Below are positions 20,688 to 29,783 of a stretch of 35,831 bases of DNA, in pieces (within the stretch, counting starts at the first letter, position 1; each line of letters starts with the position of its first letter). This DNA comes from a virus. Under the pieces are notes generated by a model that was not told where the DNA came from, made no database searches, and was given only the letters and a program-made list of their open reading frames with translations. The stretch is from positions 1 through 35,831 of the IMG/VR virus record IMGVR_UViG_3300044707_000156, one strand, 5' to 3'. A program made the translations under genes and the position numbers.

Positions 20688-21280
20688 TTTTGGAATATGG
20701 ATAATCCGTTACCTTCGGGAGTCTTGATTGTGATTGATTGGTATCTAAAGGATTTAACGTAACTGGCAAGTTTCTTCATATCGGGAAACTTGATAGTATC
20801 GTGATACACAAGAATACCTCCATTGGTTATTAATCTATCCACAAATCTAAATTCGGGCAGTGCGTGATACCATTCGTGAATAGTATCCACATAGATTAAG
20901 TCATATCCTGCTCTTGGCAAAGATGGGCATACGTTAAGAGATGAACCAGTAATGAACTTATGCCCACTTGCATCCATCAAATCTTTAATATCTTGATGCC
21001 TCAAATCCTCAACATCTACACTGGTAAACTTACCTCCATTATCATTAACTGCATCAATCATAAACTTACTTGTGTATCCTTGAAGAGTTCCAAGTTCAAG
21101 TACATTCACTGCCTTATGGCATTTGATTAAGGCAGCAAGGATACTACCTACCTCTTCTTCTGCTGACCATTCGTGTCTTGTTAATGGCTCAAGAGCATAC
21201 TGCTCAATTGGCTGCTCTGCTGCTGCTTCTGTTGTGGCTACCTTCTTTGGTCTACCTTTCTTTGGTTTATCTGTTGACAT
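20684..21280 (-). CDS. Class I SAM-dependent methyltransferase (198 aa)
   Basis: Small-molecule or sugar O-methyltransferase of the Methyltransf_24-like type rather than a DNA methylase: motif I VNVLELGTLQGYTSKF (residues 59-73), SVDVED (87-92), YDLIYVDTIHEWYHALPEF with the conserved D/H pair (126-144) and GGILVYHDTIKFPD. No DPPY or NPPY motif for base methylation. The N-terminus carries KPKKGRPKKV, an AT-hook-like basic tail, which is unusual for such an enzyme. The ATG at 21280 is preferred to a TTG four codons upstream. It overlaps the first glycosyltransferase by 14 bases and the second by 4. Confidence 0.8.
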   Translation of the reverse strand: MSTDKPKKGRPKKVATTEAAAEQPIEQYALEPLTRHEWSAEEEVGSILAALIKCHKAVNVLELGTLQGYTSKFMIDAVNDNGGKFTSVDVEDLRHQDIKDLMDASGHKFITGSSLNVCPSLPRAGYDLIYVDTIHEWYHALPEFRFVDRLITNGGILVYHDTIKFPDMKKLASYVKSFRYQSITIKTPEGNGLSIFQK

Positions 21281-22190
21281 ACTTGTGTTCAATTATTCGG
21301 TGAATATAGTATTTATGAGTTTTGCCTTCAACTTGATACCAAGATTTAATCAACCTATCTAACCAATCAATGTAGTATCTTGGTGTATATCCCTGCCCAC
21401 CATAGTATCCCATCAGATAATAGTTGGACTGAATCGTGCTAAAATCTAACTCTCGTTTACTGGTTACATAGACAATGTCAGTATCCAGTTCTGCATCCAT
21501 ATCAAGTAGGCACAGAGCAACATTGATATATAACTCATCGGGCTGCCCACCTCCCCATTTAGTTCTTAACTTGTGTAATGGGATTGGATTATTTATAAGT
21601 AGGTCTGATGCCTTGGAGTATAGTGCTTGTGCCTTATCTCCTTTGCGAATAAATTGAGATGATGAATTAGTAGCAATCAATGTTGCATCCTGCGATAGAT
21701 TATAATGCTCCCAAGTTGTATCTGCATATGCCCATAGCATCTCATTAAAATTTCTGCCTTGCTCTATCTTATGCTTACCTACTACTATCGTTTGATAGTC
21801 TTTATCTGAACTTGATAGATGCTTTAGTAATGGCTCAATGTCTTTAAGGCATACTGCATCTACATCCAGTAATAGATTCTCTTGGAATGGCAGCAAATCG
21901 TATACAAGTAGTTTAGCCTTGGCAGGGTCTAACTTCTTATTGGTATATATGTTGGATGATGGTAGGTCTACATAGACATCTATCACATCAGTTAATTCGG
22001 GGCAATAGTATCTTGAATCCTTTGTTAAAGACTCACTGATTAAGGCAATCTGTACTGCCTTGTTAAATCGTTTAATGGAATGGGCAAGATTGTATGCTGC
22101 CCAATAGTATTGTGGCTTACCAAATGCCATAAGCACCACTCCAATTGGAGCAGTGCCTTGGCTTTGATTTGTTGGCTCTTGAGGATTCAT
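21267..22190 (-). CDS. GT8-like / nucleotide-diphospho-sugar transferase (307 aa)
   Basis: Putative glycosyltransferase with a GT-A fold: GVVLMAFGKPQYYWAAYNLA at the N-terminus, VQIALISESL, and the NLLLDVDAVCLKD motif with D109-x-D111 that binds metal and nucleotide sugar. Downstream KWGGGQPDELYINVALCL resembles the acceptor/nucleotide pocket of GT8- and related DUF-type sugar transferases. No signal peptide or membrane anchor. The start overlaps the stop of the preceding tail gene (TAATG at 22190). First gene of the three-gene sugar-modification cassette. Specific donor unknown. Confidence 0.72.
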   Translation of the reverse strand: MNPQEPTNQSQGTAPIGVVLMAFGKPQYYWAAYNLAHSIKRFNKAVQIALISESLTKDSRYYCPELTDVIDVYVDLPSSNIYTNKKLDPAKAKLLVYDLLPFQENLLLDVDAVCLKDIEPLLKHLSSSDKDYQTIVVGKHKIEQGRNFNEMLWAYADTTWEHYNLSQDATLIATNSSSQFIRKGDKAQALYSKASDLLINNPIPLHKLRTKWGGGQPDELYINVALCLLDMDAELDTDIVYVTSKRELDFSTIQSNYYLMGYYGGQGYTPRYYIDWLDRLIKSWYQVEGKTHKYYIHRIIEHKYVNR

Positions 22191-22726
22191 TAGAAGATTC
22201 CTACTGGCGCATTGTATTGGGCAGGAATATTCTTATCTCTCCAAGAAAAAGTTACCTCATATCTCTGCAATTCGTTATTCTGTTCGGGCAGAATAAAGTT
22301 AGCAGATGTAGTGATACCCAAAGGAGGATTAACGTAAATAGTCTTACCGCTATCGCACATATATGCCAATATCCATCCGATTCTACGATTGTTTACATCG
22401 TTCCAAAATTCGTTATTGGTATCGGTTACATTAGCATCAAATAAGGTAGCAGTTCTATCTTCATTAATTCGAATAGGAGTTCCACATCCAATTGGTGAAT
22501 CTACCGTAATTGGTGAACCTGCAGGAAGAGCAAACCTAATATCATCAACTTTAATGGCATCCCCACTTAATAGTAATGCCTCAAGTTCTACTTCTGATGT
22601 TGGGTCTACTAATACTATCCCACATTTACCAATTATAAGGGAGGATACACCACCAAGTTTGTATTCGTTGCAATTGACTAAATCGTGTGGCAATAAGTCA
22701 GAATCGCAATATGATACGCATCCCAT
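22190..22726 (-). CDS. Tail protein, possible tail-tube-like (178 aa)
   Basis: Not firmly recognised; a structural protein by position after two large tail genes. Beta-rich with several Cys: N-terminal CVSYCDSDLLPHDLVNC, then SLIIGKCGIVLVDPTSEVE, a Gly/Pro-rich middle and the end YEVTFSWRDKNIPAQYNAP. The latter resembles the closing strands of tail-tube subunits in Bacteroidota phages, where a 'VTF.W....P' motif is seen. No other gene here is an obvious major tail protein, so this is a candidate. A weak TATATTTG box lies in the 86-base gap upstream. Confidence 0.45.
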   Translation of the reverse strand: MGCVSYCDSDLLPHDLVNCNEYKLGGVSSLIIGKCGIVLVDPTSEVELEALLLSGDAIKVDDIRFALPAGSPITVDSPIGCGTPIRINEDRTATLFDANVTDTNNEFWNDVNNRRIGWILAYMCDSGKTIYVNPPLGITTSANFILPEQNNELQRYEVTFSWRDKNIPAQYNAPVGIF

Positions 22727-22812
22727 AAATTGTAGTATTTGATTGTTACGAGTCGATTACATAGGATGACTCTTTTACTCCTACCATCTATGATGCAGTA
22801 CAAATATAATAA

Positions 22813-24471
22813 TTATTCTTGATACAAGTTAATCAAGTTCTCTGTTACAATCCTCTCATTATCCTCCGCAAGTATGAATGGTTCATCTTGGTTATCCAGT
22901 ATTGATGGTAGGCAATCAGCAGTTACACCAATGCATATGGTCTTCCGTACTAAATCGTTCTTCTTGTACAATTCAATTGTGATTGCTCCCAAATCATCTG
23001 CAGTCTCATATTCAATTGTCGGAAACTCATCTTCTGCAGGAAAATGCAATACACCATTAACATAGCAATTGTCAAAATAAAATACGATTGATAAGAAATC
23101 AAAAACGTATTCGGGCAATCTGCCAAAGTAGTATGATAATTTCTTTTTTCTATCTACATATGATGCACTCCATCTACCACTTGAATATCTGAACAAATCA
23201 GTATCAGTATCATATTGTGCTTGGAATCTCCTACCTTCCAATCTGATAGATGGCAGGAATGAACTGCCATAGAACGATAATCCAAACTGGTCTTCTCCAT
23301 TGCATCCTTCAATCTTGAAGAATCTGCAGGGGTCTGAATAATCTCCAATGGTTATTAGGTCGCTATACTTGTCATATGTTGCCCACTCCTTGTATGCTCT
23401 TAACTGAACTTGACTAACTACAATATCTCCTCCTGCTATTATAGAACTTCCTCTCAATGATATTTTACCACTGCTTGTCGGAATGATGTTAGCAGTATAT
23501 GTTCCTGCACTATTGATTGATGTGAGGTATTGAGTGCCATCAATCCATAATCTTAATATACAATCATTGATGCTATCAACAACAATAGTTATGCTATACT
23601 CCTTGCCTTCACATACCTCAATAATTGATTCAAGTATTGTTACTTCTAATCCATTGTTAAATATGATTTGTGCTTGTCCATTGCCTACAATCCAATTGGA
23701 TGTACCAATATCATATACATTATCCCATCCCACTGGTGGACATCCAATACATAGTCCCCAATCGTTAAAGTAAGGATTGTACATATAATACTGCCCACAA
23801 GTATTTAGGCAATAATCTGCAATGGCTAACCTATAACATCCTTCCTCAAGTTCATAATCTGATAGGTCTATGGCAGCAGTTAGGTATTGGTCTTTGGTAA
23901 TAATGGTTGGGTCTAATACTTGGACTATAGATAGGTCTTGTGCATCTACGATTCCTGCGAATAATGCACCATTGCAGATTGGCACAAACTCATCTAATGT
24001 AACTACTCCAACAAACTCATCTGTAGGTTTTGCTACGAGCAATAAGTCTTGTGTAGGTGAATCAAGAACTGCAGAAATAGCATTAGCCTTTAGGTAAATA
24101 ACGTGAGTCCCTACTGCACTTATCTCTACGAATGTACCATTGGTAAATGCTACTATTAATGTCCCAGTTGAACCTTGGTTGATGGTTATGGTTACACGAT
24201 AGTCCAAGCAGTTTTGGAATTTGGCATAGATGAATCCTGCAAGATTGCCTCCTGCACTATCGGGAAAGGTTATCTCGTTGCCATCTATTGATGTTGATAC
24301 TACAATGGTATCTACCAATCTCAAGTATCCACACTCTCCTGCTTCCAGTTGCCAAAATACTTGGTCATTAAAATCCATCAATTGAGCATAGTCCTTATTG
24401 CATCCATCACATTGTTCGGGCAATTGGCTATCAAAGATAATTGGTTGGTTTGGGATAGATGTATAACTCAT
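22813..24471 (-). CDS. Distal tail structural protein, jelly-roll-like segment (552 aa)
   Basis: Large beta-rich, Gly/Asn/Thr/Ser-rich protein located after the tape measure and the 676-residue protein, where tail-tip and fibre components are expected. The N-terminus (SIPNQPIIFDSQLPEQCDGC) is followed by Cys-containing beta repeats. Around residues 250-360 a region with WDNVYDIGTSNWIVGNG and KISLRGSSIIAGGDIVVSQV resembles a carbohydrate-binding jelly-roll module. The C-terminal part is also strand-rich. The start overlaps the upstream stop (ATGA). Probable host-surface recognition or tail-tip structure; the exact role is inferred. Confidence 0.62.
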   Translation of the reverse strand: MSYTSIPNQPIIFDSQLPEQCDGCNKDYAQLMDFNDQVFWQLEAGECGYLRLVDTIVVSTSIDGNEITFPDSAGGNLAGFIYAKFQNCLDYRVTITINQGSTGTLIVAFTNGTFVEISAVGTHVIYLKANAISAVLDSPTQDLLLVAKPTDEFVGVVTLDEFVPICNGALFAGIVDAQDLSIVQVLDPTIITKDQYLTAAIDLSDYELEEGCYRLAIADYCLNTCGQYYMYNPYFNDWGLCIGCPPVGWDNVYDIGTSNWIVGNGQAQIIFNNGLEVTILESIIEVCEGKEYSITIVVDSINDCILRLWIDGTQYLTSINSAGTYTANIIPTSSGKISLRGSSIIAGGDIVVSQVQLRAYKEWATYDKYSDLITIGDYSDPCRFFKIEGCNGEDQFGLSFYGSSFLPSIRLEGRRFQAQYDTDTDLFRYSSGRWSASYVDRKKKLSYYFGRLPEYVFDFLSIVFYFDNCYVNGVLHFPAEDEFPTIEYETADDLGAITIELYKKNDLVRKTICIGVTADCLPSILDNQDEPFILAEDNERIVTENLINLYQE

Positions 24472-26498
24472 AGTAGTAGTCTGTTTGAACGTAGTTCGAA
24501 TTGTGTATTCTTGCGTATCACTGATTCAATGTTTACAGATTTGATGTATGTTGGCTGCACTGCTAATGCATCATCTCTTCTGCCAATCAAGATTGGTTTT
24601 GATGGCTCTGATGCAATGGAATTAATCTCTGCCATTGATAGTGGTCTGTTAAATTTGTAGATATATGCCTTAACATCATCTATGTTCACTGGCTCTAATT
24701 CCTCATCGGGATTATTAGGATTGATTGGTTGTCCACTTATTGAGACAAAACTATGTCTTGTGTTACCACTCAATACTATGTTATCAAGAATCCTTTGAGT
24801 TAAAGTTGTGTACAGAATAGCAGTAGTAAAGTATACTTCAGCATCAATCCGTATCAAATCTCCTGCATTGCATAAGAATGATGTACTGGCAGGAATAATC
24901 ACATCACTATTACCAGTATCAGTAAACAATGTCCCATAGTATTCCTGCAATTGCACTGCATTAGAATCAAATCTAACAATTCTTGCTCTGCTCTTTCTAA
25001 CTCTTGCTCCAGTCTCTATTGGCTCAAGGAATCCATAAATCAATTCTGTGTCTATGGTATATACTCCTGCATATGGGCAAGTGTATGTCATCCCATCAAA
25101 GAGATTGTTAGGGTCATTGTACTGATTGTTGAATTGGATGAATGTACCAGTAAAAGATGAATATAGATTTGGAACATTTAGGATTGCTTGCCAAACTTGC
25201 AAATCATTATTCACTCGTGCATCCATTATAGTATTTGCAGGATTGAATGGCTGCGTCAAGAAACTGAATAGGCTATTGGGATATCCATTAATCCAATTGG
25301 CACTCACTTGTATGTTACGATAGATGCCATTATACACATCCTGCCCAATGTTATATGGGTCATACTTCTTTGCTCTGTAAAATGCACCTAATGATGGTGT
25401 ATCTCCATACTCTGATTGTACTATAAAGTACGATTCATCATAGGATGCATTGTCAAACCTAACAACATCCTCAATAACATTAGTATCAAAGATTAAATCT
25501 GCTCCCGATAAATTTAAGATATTCGATGTATTGCATTCTCCTACGAATCCAAATGTCTCATCTCTAAATGCTCTGAATGGAGTTTGTGTAAATGTACAAG
25601 CAGTTGAACCACTATCGCATTCTGCTGCCTCCAAGTATGGGTTATTGCCAAACTGAACTGCTGCATACAATTTCGATGTATCAAACTTCATCTCTATGTT
25701 TGGTTGGTCATAGAGATTTGCTGATGCAGTTGATTGGAAAAAGTAACCAATTGGCTCAATCCTTAATAATGGTCTTCCATTGGACTGCCTTTCAAATCCT
25801 AATCCAAGATTTAACTTTAATCTTAATGCGTTGTATAGTTGCTCAAAGTTGGCAATCAACTCAAGTGGAACTGCAGTGCGTAATGATTTACCAATTGTAT
25901 ATACTGGTACATTTGCAGTAACTGGCAATGAGTATTGGAAATAGTTAGACTCAAAATCTATTAAGTCATCACTCATACACGCTACCAAATGCTTGAATAC
26001 ATCATACACTGCATAACCATATGATGGAGTATTTACATATACACCATCTGCAGGATTGTATACTAACAATGGTCTCATAGTTGGTGGAGTGATTTGCTCC
26101 CCATTCTTGGTAGTGGTAAGTCTTAATGAGAATGGAATTGATTTGTTATTGTTAATCTTGGTACTAAATGACTCATCATATAGTTTAGTCTTAACTTGGC
26201 ACTTGTCCAAATAGAACAGAGATTCAGTAACAATTATATATCCCTTAACCAATCTACTCCAAGTACCACTGGTACATTTATACTGCACCTCAACATCTAC
26301 CAATTCACAATATCCATTAACCTTAATCTTGTTATATAGATAAGTAAAGACATCTCCACCAAATGTTAAGTCATTATTGAATGATACTATTCTTGCACCT
26401 ATCGAATCATCCTCTGTAATTGATATCCCAAAATCTTCTGCATTTAATGGTTGTCCCCTATCAAGATTATCAATAAGGAATTTTATCTGTTGTGCCAT
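24468..26498 (-). CDS. Tail hub / distal tail protein (676 aa)
   Basis: Large structural protein following the tape measure, so a candidate tail hub, distal tail or baseplate component. Beta-rich throughout: IKFLIDNLDRGQPLNAEDFG at the N-terminus, then ARIVSFNNDLTFGGDVFTYL, which I associate with Bacteroidota phage tail proteins, a middle domain with RTAVPLELIANFEQLYNALR, and a C-terminal region with many strands and aromatic residues. Overlaps the tape measure gene by 16 bases and is ATGA-coupled to the 552-residue protein. No enzymatic motif is evident. The specific tail function is not resolvable from sequence. Confidence 0.65.
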   Translation of the reverse strand: MAQQIKFLIDNLDRGQPLNAEDFGISITEDDSIGARIVSFNNDLTFGGDVFTYLYNKIKVNGYCELVDVEVQYKCTSGTWSRLVKGYIIVTESLFYLDKCQVKTKLYDESFSTKINNNKSIPFSLRLTTTKNGEQITPPTMRPLLVYNPADGVYVNTPSYGYAVYDVFKHLVACMSDDLIDFESNYFQYSLPVTANVPVYTIGKSLRTAVPLELIANFEQLYNALRLKLNLGLGFERQSNGRPLLRIEPIGYFFQSTASANLYDQPNIEMKFDTSKLYAAVQFGNNPYLEAAECDSGSTACTFTQTPFRAFRDETFGFVGECNTSNILNLSGADLIFDTNVIEDVVRFDNASYDESYFIVQSEYGDTPSLGAFYRAKKYDPYNIGQDVYNGIYRNIQVSANWINGYPNSLFSFLTQPFNPANTIMDARVNNDLQVWQAILNVPNLYSSFTGTFIQFNNQYNDPNNLFDGMTYTCPYAGVYTIDTELIYGFLEPIETGARVRKSRARIVRFDSNAVQLQEYYGTLFTDTGNSDVIIPASTSFLCNAGDLIRIDAEVYFTTAILYTTLTQRILDNIVLSGNTRHSFVSISGQPINPNNPDEELEPVNIDDVKAYIYKFNRPLSMAEINSIASEPSKPILIGRRDDALAVQPTYIKSVNIESVIRKNTQFELRSNRLLL

Positions 26499-29400
26499 TG
26501 ATATCTTTCTTGGTTATCCCCTATGTTAATTACCACATTGCTATTACGCATTGTCTTATTTAACTTATCCAGTTTGCGCTCCATTGATTTGGAATTCAAA
26601 GATGCCTTTACTACTACTGCCTTATCCTTGCTTTTCATTGCATAGTCAATGATTGCAGGTCTAACGTATCTATCATCAATATATTTACGGAATGCTGCAC
26701 TGGATGTATTCATAGCATCCAATGCCCTCCTATGCTGACTGGTAGAATTCTTGTTCATTACAAACTCTCCCTTCTCTGCCTCAATGATAGTACCTCCTGC
26801 CTCGTGACTCTTACCACCTACTATACCTCCCTTCTTGAACTTTGGCAATGGTTGAGATGTAATTACCGCCAATTGTGCAGCACCTAAAAGTCCTGCTGCT
26901 ACTTGGAATGGCAATGCTGCTACACCTAACTGCTCCCCTAATCTAATGATGTAACTGGCAGTATTTACTACTACATTGAATGCTGCCAATGCTCTGTCTA
27001 ACTTGGCTTGTTTTGTCTTCTCTGCTGCTATGGCTGCATTAGTACGTTTCTCCAGTGCAATTCTCTTACGTTGCTTATCTGCCTCCCTTTCGTTAGATGC
27101 ATTGATTTGTTCAAGTTCTTTGGCACTCTGCTCTTGGAATATGGCTATGGCTTGCTCACTTCTTTCTTTGGCAACATCAGCAAACTGGCTAAAGATACTA
27201 CCAAGTTCTTGTGCTACTTCAAGTATATCCTTTATCTCCTCATCTCTTGTCTTCTTGCGCTCATCTCTAATCTCTTTTTGGGTTTGAGCATTAAGTAGTT
27301 TCAATTTAGCATCTTTCTCTTCCTCGCTTATCAATTGCATTTTAGCATCTTTCTCAATCTGCTTCCTTTTTATTTCTGCCTCGTTTTCTATAAGTCTAAT
27401 CCTATCATCAATACTTGCTTGTTCATTTACCTTCAATGTCTCTAATCGCAGATTCTCAATCTCCAAAGATTTAATCGCACCATCTGCTCTAATCTGTGCA
27501 AGTTTACTCTGCCTATCTGCCTCGTTATTTAGTAGGTCTATAGTGAGTTTATCTTGCGCCTCTTGAGTCTGTGCTGCCTCCTTCTTGAGTTCTTCTGCTC
27601 GTAGATTGAATTGCTCATTGGCTATCTTAATCTCTGTCTCTATCGTGAAATCCCCTCTCTTCTGTTGAAGAGTTAATCTTGCCAGTTCAAACTCTGATTG
27701 CTCCTTGGCTGCATTGAATCGGATAGTCTTTAAGTCATTCTGCAATTGCACCTCTGCTGCCTTCTCTGCATTGGCTCTTGCTACTGGGTCTGTTAGTAAT
27801 GATGCATCCTGCTTGGCAAGTTCTGCTCTCTTCTTGGCTAAATCCTCTGCTTGTTTAATCTCAAGTTGTCCTGCTGCTTCAAGATTCTGTAATCTGTTTA
27901 TCTCGTTATCAAGAATCCTCTTCTGCTCCTCTACCAGTATCTTCTGCTTCTCATTGGCTAACTCTGCATCAATACGTTTAATAGTTGCTGCTCGTAGTTT
28001 AGCATCAGTAATGCTCTGCTTGGCATCCAATCTCTGTTGGTCTGCCAAGTTCTCTGCCAATCTTATGCGTTCACCTACTGCCTCATCTTCAGTTAGCAGT
28101 TCTAATCTAATGGTCTCCTCTATTGTCTTGAGTCTGTCTTGTGCTGCTTTCTTCGCTGCTTCAGTTGCCTTCTCTGCTGCCTCCTTGCGTTTATCTGCTG
28201 CCTCCTTTGCTGCTGCCTTATCTGCTTCAAGTTCTGATATCCTTGCTTCAGTTTTGATAGTTTCAATCTTATCTATAGTCTCTTGTTCGATATTAACTAT
28301 CTGTTCATCCCTTGCTGCTAATGCTTTTTGCTTTAATCCTAATCTTGACCTTTCGTCAGCATCAGAATTTTCTTCTGCCTTCTTGAATTCCTCCAAGTAT
28401 CTTTCTTGTGCTTCTGTTAATTTCTTATTCTTATCCTCTTCTGCTTTTACTATTGCATCATCAGTTTCTATCTTACGCACTGATGCATCTATTGCTTCCT
28501 TTGATAGATTCTGCTCTAATCCTTTAAGTCTCTCTGCTGATACTGCTCTTGCACTGGCTGCACTTCTTGCACTGGCTGCTGCCTCATCATTGGCTTGTTT
28601 AAGTCTCTTTAATGATTCAGTAGTCTCATCACTTGAGTCACTTGTAGATATTAACTTCTCAATCAAGAATCCCAATGCTACCACCAATGCTCCTACACCA
28701 GTTGTTACTATGGCTGCTCTAAATGCTTTGGTAGCAGCAGTCGCACCAGTAGTTGCGAATGTATATACTTTCTTGGCAATACTCAAGAATCCAAGTTTGG
28801 CTGCTGCTTGTCCAGTAACTACACTGGCTAACTGCTGCACACCATTGGCAATGGCAGTTACTGCAGTAGTCTTGTTGATGATTTCTTGCAGGTCTTTATT
28901 CTCTTCTCCAAACAATGCTGCTGCTCCTTGAGCAATCTCAAATCCTGCAGTGAGTCCTTGCACTGCTCCCACTGCTGCATCGAACTTAAATGTATCTGAT
29001 GCCAATACTCTTACCCTCTCCCTCGTATCCCCTATTTGGTCTTCAAGTTTGGCTGCACTAAATAATAGTTGCTCAAACTCTGCAGTATTCTCCTTGCCTT
29101 GCTGCTCAAGTTGTGCTAACTCCTGCTTCAATGCTCGTAGTTGTCCAGTTAAAGATTTCTGCTTACCTTCTGTTTCTTCTGTCTGTGCAGAGAATATTGA
29201 CATCTCACGATTCACATCTGCAAGAGATGATTTCACTTGAGATTGGGCAGCAGCATTTTCCTTGTATGCCTTGGACAATCTATTACCACTTGCCAATAAT
29301 GCTATCTGCTCTTGCTCTAATTTCTTCAGTTGGGCAGTTAACTCCTTGGACTCCTTATTGAGATTATCTAAAGCATTCTTAACTTGTTGAGATGAGAATG

Positions 29401-29566
29401 CTGCTGCTATTGTCTTACCAGTATTCTTAAACTGATTATTGATATTAGTCGCAGTCTCCTTGGCACTTGCCTCTAACTCATCGTTGGCTTGGTTGATTTG
29501 ATTAAGAGATGCCTTTAGGTCTGTGGAATCTCCAGTATAAGTTATAAGAACATTAGCCGATGCCAT
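26483..29566 (-). CDS. Tail tape measure protein (1027 aa)
   Basis: Sets tail length and travels with DNA during ejection. The sequence is a long helical protein with dense Glu/Lys/Ala/Gln coiled-coil stretches (about residues 15-190 and 320-860). It has a hydrophobic segment near residues 283-307 (AAIVTTGVGALVVALGFLIEKL) and a second hydrophobic part close to the C-terminus (AGLLGAAQLAVITSQPLP). This is followed by FKKGGIVGGKSHEAGGTIIE and GEFVMNKNS, the 'GG..GG.SH..GG....E.GE.V' ending typical of tape measures. The length predicts a tail of roughly 150 nm using the usual 1.5 Angstrom per residue rule. It follows the frameshifting chaperone genes, the canonical order. Confidence 0.95.
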   Translation of the reverse strand: MASANVLITYTGDSTDLKASLNQINQANDELEASAKETATNINNQFKNTGKTIAAAFSSQQVKNALDNLNKESKELTAQLKKLEQEQIALLASGNRLSKAYKENAAAQSQVKSSLADVNREMSIFSAQTEETEGKQKSLTGQLRALKQELAQLEQQGKENTAEFEQLLFSAAKLEDQIGDTRERVRVLASDTFKFDAAVGAVQGLTAGFEIAQGAAALFGEENKDLQEIINKTTAVTAIANGVQQLASVVTGQAAAKLGFLSIAKKVYTFATTGATAATKAFRAAIVTTGVGALVVALGFLIEKLISTSDSSDETTESLKRLKQANDEAAASARSAASARAVSAERLKGLEQNLSKEAIDASVRKIETDDAIVKAEEDKNKKLTEAQERYLEEFKKAEENSDADERSRLGLKQKALAARDEQIVNIEQETIDKIETIKTEARISELEADKAAAKEAADKRKEAAEKATEAAKKAAQDRLKTIEETIRLELLTEDEAVGERIRLAENLADQQRLDAKQSITDAKLRAATIKRIDAELANEKQKILVEEQKRILDNEINRLQNLEAAGQLEIKQAEDLAKKRAELAKQDASLLTDPVARANAEKAAEVQLQNDLKTIRFNAAKEQSEFELARLTLQQKRGDFTIETEIKIANEQFNLRAEELKKEAAQTQEAQDKLTIDLLNNEADRQSKLAQIRADGAIKSLEIENLRLETLKVNEQASIDDRIRLIENEAEIKRKQIEKDAKMQLISEEEKDAKLKLLNAQTQKEIRDERKKTRDEEIKDILEVAQELGSIFSQFADVAKERSEQAIAIFQEQSAKELEQINASNEREADKQRKRIALEKRTNAAIAAEKTKQAKLDRALAAFNVVVNTASYIIRLGEQLGVAALPFQVAAGLLGAAQLAVITSQPLPKFKKGGIVGGKSHEAGGTIIEAEKGEFVMNKNSTSQHRRALDAMNTSSAAFRKYIDDRYVRPAIIDYAMKSKDKAVVVKASLNSKSMERKLDKLNKTMRNSNVVINIGDNQERYQWHNR

Positions 29567-29783
29567 CCCTTTTAGTTTGCTTTATTGACATTTCAAATTT
29601 AAGCAAATAAGTTGATACATCTCCTCTCATTAATTCATTGAATTCTGATACATTACCTTTGCACAAGTTCATCACTTGGCTTCTGAATTCTTCTTGGATT
29701 TTCTTTGAACGGAATCTTGGTGAGTATTGAGCATAGTTAAACTCTCCATCAGTTTTCTTTGCGCCACTACGTTGTACTCCCAT
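29553..29783 (-). CDS. Tail chaperone second frame (gpT-like; 76 aa if started at its own ATG)
   Basis: Second frame of the presumed tail-assembly chaperone pair, immediately before the tape measure as in lambda G/GT. The frame is open from just before an eight-T run at 29855-29848 to the stop at 29553, so a -1 slip there would fuse about 157 residues of the upstream protein to this frame, making a product of about 257 residues. It also has its own ATG (MGVQRSGAKKTDGEFNYAQ), so separate translation cannot be excluded. Helical and basic; the last part (FNELMRGDVSTYLLKFEMS) looks well ordered. It overlaps the tape measure start by 14 bases. Confidence 0.6.
   Translation of the reverse strand: MGVQRSGAKKTDGEFNYAQYSPRFRSKKIQEEFRSQVMNLCKGNVSEFNELMRGDVSTYLLKFEMSIKQTKRDGIG

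Noticed and set aside
20684-21280. DNA methyltransferase that might explain GATC avoidance
   Set aside because: Motifs fit a small-molecule/sugar methyltransferase (ELGTLQGY, VDTIHEWYH); no DPPY/NPPY catalytic motif or target-recognition domain.
27705-28931. A 408-codon open frame on the plus strand opposite the tape measure gene
   Set aside because: Ser/Ala/Leu-rich composition is the mirror of Glu/Lys/Ala coiled-coil codons on the other strand; the tape measure is clearly the coding frame.
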